Source: Hirudo medicinalis
Taxonomy: Eukaryota; Annelida; Clitellata; Hirudinida; Hirudinidae
Reading direction: 5' to 3'
Assembly (NCBI GenBank): GCA_011800805.1
Contig: MPNW01000377.1
Location: forward strand, 162,509-174,808
Length of the DNA stretch: 12,300 nucleotides
Part shown: piece after piece, positions 1 through 12,300 of the stretch
How positions within the stretch are numbered: position 1 is the first letter of the stretch
Layout: each line of letters starts with the position of its first letter
Translations under genes and position numbers: made by a program
Notes under the pieces: model-generated
What the model was told of the DNA's origin: nothing
What the model saw: only the letters and a program-made list of their open reading frames with translations
The model's database searches: none

Positions 1-32
1 AACAAAAACTGTCTTCCAGTCTTTCGACTCAC

Positions 33-6039
<6,007 letters not shown>

Positions 6040-6298
6040 GTCAAGTGTCGATCTAAGATGAAGCCACTCTTTATTTTGAAAACACTTAGTAACTATAGAA
6101 GCGAAAAGTTTGTTAAACACCACTGCAACTAGTAACTCTGTAAATAGCTTATAATAATTTGATAATATCAATGCTACGTAAAATAAAAATAATATTGACA
6201 AATCGTTAATTTAATAATTGTTAAGCGGCAAGCAATTTATGTCTAAAATCGAATCCTTTTTTCATGTAAACAAATATTTTTCCTCGATTAGCGAAGAC
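6040..6298. promoter_or_regulatory. Divergent ULK4 / MEN1 intergenic region, probable bidirectional promoter
   Basis: The ULK4 start codon (6039, minus) and the menin start codon (6299, plus) point away from each other and are 259 bp apart, so both 5' UTRs and core promoters are expected here unless upstream non-coding exons overlap the neighbouring gene. The segment is AT-rich, and I see no TATA box at a convincing distance. On the menin side there is an in-frame upstream ATG at 6239 in a poor context (T at -3, T at +4) and an out-of-frame ATG at 6264 followed at once by TAA. The role is inferred from geometry. Confidence 0.6.
6264..6269 (+). promoter_or_regulatory. Possible start-stop upstream ORF (ATGTAA) ahead of menin
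   Basis: If transcription begins upstream of 6264, a scanning ribosome meets ATG immediately followed by TAA, 30 bases before the preferred menin ATG. Such minimal upstream ORFs can reduce translation of the main frame. The signal is only six bases, so chance is a real alternative. Confidence 0.3.
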
Positions 6299-9102
6299 AT
6301 GGAAGAACTTCGGGAAATTGATAAGAAACGTTTTCCTCTAAAAACCATTAGTGACATAGTTGGACTTTTTGAGGATCAATTAAATTCTGACACGAAACCA
6401 AATCTGGCACTGTTGTCAATCGTGCTAGGTGTAGTCGAGCATTCGTTGACTGTCAATAAGCCTTTGGAGAAAAGGCCAAGAGGCAGACCAAATCATAAAA
6501 TAAATATCAATGAAGCAGACGGCAATTTGAATGGATTCTTGAGCGAAAACATTCCGGTCGTAGAATTAGATGATGTAAAATTATTGTTTGAATTATTCGT
6601 GAAGCTCATCAAAGCCAACGTTGACTTGTCGCAGTATGAACTGAAAAAATACACTCCTACTGCATTGCTTAAGAAAGTGTCGGATATCTTATGGAATACA
6701 CTTAGTCGAACCTTTTATAAAGACAAAGGTCATTTGCAATTCTTGTACACCCTTTTTAATGGTGAGTGCAAAACTATTGAACTGATTTAAAATGCTGGAA
6801 TGTATTTATATTATGCATTTCTAGAGCAAAAGATGGACTGCATTGGCATGGCTTTTGGGGTGGTCTGCGGGTGCCAAGTATTGGGGCTTCAAGATGTTCA
6901 CTTGGCAGTAACAGAGGATCATGTTTGGGCAGTGTATGGCAAGAATGGATCTTTAACTTCTGAAATAACATGGCATGGTAATAACAAATTACATTCACAA
7001 TTTAAATTTGAAATGTCTTAATCAATAAAACTTCTTGCGAACATGAAGGAAAAGGCACTGAAGACAGACGTGGTCATCCGGTTACCAGCACAGCTCCTGA
7101 GAAGAGCTGGTTATATGAGTCCCCCATGATTTGCAATAGGTACACTGAGGTAGCAACCCTTGTGGCAGGCATCAACCCAATCATAAACTCTACTTCTGAA
7201 AGCTTGGAAATGGCTATCATTCAAAAAGTAAGTTACTGGAATTGTAATTATTCCACAAAAATAGATTCAAAAACAGACTTATGATGCTCACATGGTTAAC
7301 AGAGACTGCTGTGGTGTCTTTATGATAGAAAGCACTTGGACAAGTAAGTTAAGCTTGACCCATTACTACTGAGAAGCTGAGATTGCTATGCCTCTTTGCT
7401 ATGGTTCTTAGGTATCCACTTGCACTTGGAGTTTTGGCTGACCTGGAGGAGATTCATCCCTCCACAGATGGGGGTCGACCGTCGTCTTTCAAGCTTTACA
7501 AGAAGGCCATAGAGATGTCACGGATGCACTACGACAATTCTCACATCTATCCGCACACTTACCTGGGCAACTATTATTACAGGAGGAGAAAGTACAAAGA
7601 GGCATTGAGAAGCTGGGCCAATGCTGCCCAGGTGGCTAGCAGGTAATTTTCGTATGTTTTTGTATGTTGAACTTGTTTTTAGTAAAAAATAATTATTGCT
7701 TTATAATTTTTAATCTTAATGATAAATGAGCCTTATTATTACATCTTCAGCCTTAAATGTGTAAATTTTTGGTAAATAAGTTTTAAAATTTTAAACAAAA
7801 TTTAGATTTTATTAGCTAAAAGCAAAACGATTTATCATTTGTTAACGTTTGACTTACCTGCATATTTTACAAACTTCTCCGTCATCCAGATTCAACTACA
7901 ATCGAGAAGATGATGAAATCTACAGGGAATTCAATGAAATCGCCAATGAAATTATGCCAAACATCATAAAGACATGTTGTGCCATTCAGGATGGATTATT
8001 GACCTCAAATAATCCAAATGTCCTTGAAGCAGATGATGAGCATGGCAAAACAGAGCCGGTCTCTTGTGACCATTCATCAGAAAGAAAGCTAGAAGAACCT
8101 CCGACTAAAAGGAAATCACGTCAGAGTGATAGTGCCTCATTGCTATCTGACACGGAGTGTTATGCTGACGTTTTGAGGTTCTTTGATGGAATTTGTGAGT
8201 GGGAAGAAGGAAGCAGCATGCCAGTGCTGCACATAATCTGGGCCAAAAACATGTCTTATACCATCTCCAAATTTTTTCCAATAGTCAGAAGCTCATTGAA
8301 GATATCTGTTAGCAATGAAAATGAAGAAAAACAATCTAAGAATGACAGCACAGATCGAAACTCTTGTAATCCGGTCGAAAGGTCCAGTAAAAAGAAGCAA
8401 AGAGGCAAAGATTCAAATGAAAGTACTGGGGAAGATCAGTCTATCACAACAAGCAAAGATCTTGAGCCAAAGGCAAGTGAACCTGAGAACAAGGATGGTG
8501 ATCAAATAGATTTTTCTCAGGGGAAAATAGAAACTTCCAATGAACTAGAACCAATGGAAGATGATATGGATAGGGAAGGTTCTGACAACAACAACACCGA
8601 CATAATAATCGCTCAGATCTCCTTTGAGCCTCAGGATATGGATACTGAATCTGGTGGATACAGCGTGGATGATTTAAAAGCTTTGGATAAGAACGATCTT
8701 GATTTGAAACACTCTGAAAAACGTTCTCAGGATTCAAACCCTTCAGGGAATGTTAAAAATGTTGATAATCCAACATCTCAGAATCCAGAGGATGTCATCT
8801 CCAAGAAGCCGGAACCTGCTGATGAGACACAAAACATACAAACATCCACTGAAAAGGAAAAGAAATGTGATCCAACAAAGTCTGTTGAAGATAATGAGGT
8901 AAGACTGCTGCTTAAAAGCCAGAAAATGGCCTCCATGAAAGATCTCCTTAACTGTGAAAGGCTCAACTTGAGTGCCATCAAACTCCTCCTGACTGCACAA
9001 TCCCAAGTCAATGCTAAGCCCACGATACTTCCAAGTTCCCGTGGAGTTTCAGAAGGAACTACAACCAACCAGCCCCAAAGAAAAAGGGCCAGGAATGAAT
9101 GA
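6299..9102 (+). CDS. MEN1: Menin, chromatin scaffold of MLL/KMT2 complexes, 6 exons, complete
   Basis: Menin is a nuclear scaffold that tethers MLL1/MLL2 (KMT2A/B) methyltransferases and LEDGF to chromatin and binds JunD. The exons are 6299-6761, 6825-6977, 7049-7227, 7303-7343, 7412-7642 and 7890-9102; all junctions are GT-AG in matching phase, giving 759 residues (human 610). Human-like landmarks are RFPLKTISDIV and SIVLGVVEH in exon 1, QDVHLAVTEDHVWAVYG and SEITWHG in exon 2, KSWLY and INP in exon 3, LLWCLYD in exon 4, HIYPHTYLGNYYYRRRKYKEA in two pieces of exon 5, NREDDEIYREF and RFFDGICEWEEGS in exon 6, and the C-terminal SAIKLLLTAQSQV (718-730) with a basic QRKRARNE end. The 6299 ATG has G at -3 and +4 and matches the family start; an ATG at 6239 would add 20 residues. 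Residues 497-692 form a Ser/Asp/Glu/Lys-rich, probably disordered insert that explains most of the extra length. Confidence 0.96.
6470..6499 (+). other. MEN1: AT-hook-like motif KRPRGRPNHK in menin (residues 58-67)
   Basis: The core PRGRP flanked by basic residues is the AT-hook consensus and is nearly the same as the second AT-hook of HMGA proteins (KRPRGRPKG). It lies in the loop after the first conserved helices, where human menin has a proline-rich, non-basic segment. Minor-groove binding is inferred from the motif only. Confidence 0.7.
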
Positions 9103-9248
9103 ATACTCATGGATCTGTAATCCTGAATTATTGTGGACAATTTGTACATTATGCTGACCTCAGCAAGTCATCAAAATCCCCTTAAACTGTTGCAAAATGA
9201 ACTAGTGAATCAGAAAATCTTCAACAGACCACCACAATTATTGTAACC

Positions 9249-9254
9249 AATAAA
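9249..9254 (+). terminator. Poly(A) signal AATAAA of menin
   Basis: A perfect AATAAA lies 147 bases after the menin stop codon, followed within about 30 bases by a T- and GT-containing stretch. It is the first canonical signal in the 3' UTR, so cleavage near 9265-9285 is expected. Confidence 0.75.
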
Positions 9255-9940
9255 CTGTATTATTTGTCTTAATGTTTTCAGTCTTTCACAGACAGAACCA
9301 TAAAGCTGGTTGCAGAGCATAGGCATAGTCAGTTCGCCCCTTGATATTTTTCTAAATCTGCGTAATTTATCGATCATAATACAGCAGCTCCAGTAAATTA
9401 GGAAAGCTTTCAACATCAGCATTTATTACATATCATGAGTTTTGGTAACTACATTACAAGTGTCTTCAGTGTCTTTAGTATGAAATTAATTGTTTGCCAC
9501 TAATCCACCAGTACTATACCTTACTGTTGTCATGTTTACGTACACATTAAAAAAAATTTGCCTCGACCGATTTTAAAATCCTTGCTACGCCACCAATGGA
9601 GAGATATTTGTAACAATTATGCTACTTAGTTTGATTTTTATTTCATTTTTAAACATGAACTTAGAAGAGTTTGAGCGGCTAATTAAAACTGTTTATGCAA
9701 TAGTTCAAAGAATCCTCAAAGGTGCGTGCTTGTAAACGAGATACTGAGCCTCAAAATGATTTGTGAAGTCTAGATAATTATTTTTTGTTTCCGATGAAGT
9801 AGGAGGCGTCACTTTTCAGTTCTTGGAGTCAAATATCTCGCGAGATGGATGGAAAATCGGCAAAAAAAAAACAGCGCTTATGTTAAACATCGGTCATGGT
9901 AGCGATCGTCAAAAAACAGTTAATCGTTGGTGTAAAGGCA
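9255..9940. other. Convergent intergenic region, no gene recognised
   Basis: This stretch lies between the 3' ends of menin and HMBS. The short open frames here, the longest about 70 codons on the minus strand at 9210-9422, show no family I recognise. It is AT-rich with several A or T homopolymers and has the CGCG palindrome at 9835-9846. The part from about 9550 to 9890 is less AT-rich in places and could be an old dispersed repeat: CCGATTTT at 9567-9574 is the inverse of AAAATCGG at 9853-9860, but eight bases prove little. No tRNA-like cloverleaf was seen. Confidence 0.5.
9835..9846. promoter_or_regulatory. Perfect 12-bp palindrome containing TCTCGCGAGA
   Basis: ATCTCGCGAGAT is its own reverse complement. 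The inner ten bases match the CGCG element bound by BANP and also reported for Kaiso in vertebrates, normally found in CpG-island promoters. Here it sits between two convergent 3' ends, away from any start I can identify, so a regulatory role is a guess. Confidence 0.35.
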
Positions 9941-9955
9941 TTTATTTAATTTATT
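9941..9955 (-). terminator. Two AATAAA poly(A) signals of HMBS
   Basis: On the minus strand AATAAA occurs at 9955-9950 and 9946-9941, about 110-120 bases after the HMBS stop codon at 10063-10065. Either could direct 3' end formation, giving a 3' UTR of roughly 130-150 bases. Confidence 0.7.
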
Positions 9956-10062
9956 GTAAAGACAACTTTTCATTGCCAACAAGTTTTTAAGCAACTGCAG
10001 CAAAGGCATTGTATTTTCACTTGGCCCAGGATGCAGTCTGTGTCCAATCGACTGTCTGCTCC

Positions 10063-12300
<2,238 letters not shown>

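Noticed and set aside
8444..9149. Antisense open frames opposite menin exon 6
   Set aside because: They lie opposite a long low-complexity coding exon where biased codons leave few antisense stops; they resemble no known protein and have no splice or promoter support.
9210..9422. Minus-strand open frame of 70 codons in the menin 3' region, considered as a transposon fragment
   Set aside because: It overlaps the menin poly(A) signal, has no recognisable domain, and no long terminal or inverted repeats flank it.
9567..9860. Inverted 8-mers CCGATTTT and AAAATCGG as ends of a small non-autonomous DNA transposon
   Set aside because: Eight bases recur by chance in AT-rich DNA; the match breaks beyond them and no target-site duplication was found.

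Overview
The window is nuclear DNA from an animal. It has short AT-rich introns, GT-AG splice junctions, AATAAA poly(A) signals and three genes found in metazoan genomes. I read it as an invertebrate with a compact genome, because most introns are 60-300 bp and neighbouring genes lie a few hundred bases apart. It keeps a U12-type intron, menin and ULK4, which argues against a nematode such as C. elegans. I cannot place it in a phylum from sequence alone.

Layout. (1) Positions 33-6039, minus strand: ULK4, the Unc-51-like kinase 4. I traced 20 coding exons with matching phases, about 816 residues from the start codon. The 3' end of the gene lies beyond base 1. (2) Positions 6040-6298: a short divergent intergenic segment that should serve as promoter for ULK4 and for the next gene. 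(3) Positions 6299-9102, plus strand: menin (MEN1), complete in six coding exons and 759 residues, with a poly(A) signal at 9249. (4) About 9255-9940: non-coding DNA between two convergent genes, with a perfect 12-bp CGCG palindrome. (5) Positions 10063-12300, minus strand: hydroxymethylbilane synthase (HMBS, porphobilinogen deaminase). Its last eight coding exons are clear. The first part of the gene runs off the right edge.

The three genes have unrelated roles: a cilia- and neuron-linked kinase or pseudokinase, a chromatin scaffold, and a cytosolic heme-pathway enzyme. They look like dense packing rather than a functional cluster. The only evident shared regulation is the ULK4/MEN1 divergent promoter.

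Most notable observations: a U12-type intron in HMBS with an exact GTATCCTTT donor; an HMGA-like AT-hook in the N-terminal loop of menin; a menin MLL-binding pocket changed at several contact positions, including all four known inhibitor-resistance positions; a ULK4 kinase domain that keeps the VAIK lysine and DFG aspartate lost in human ULK4; a one-base phase conflict at the HMBS 5' edge; and frequent GTT-type splice donors.
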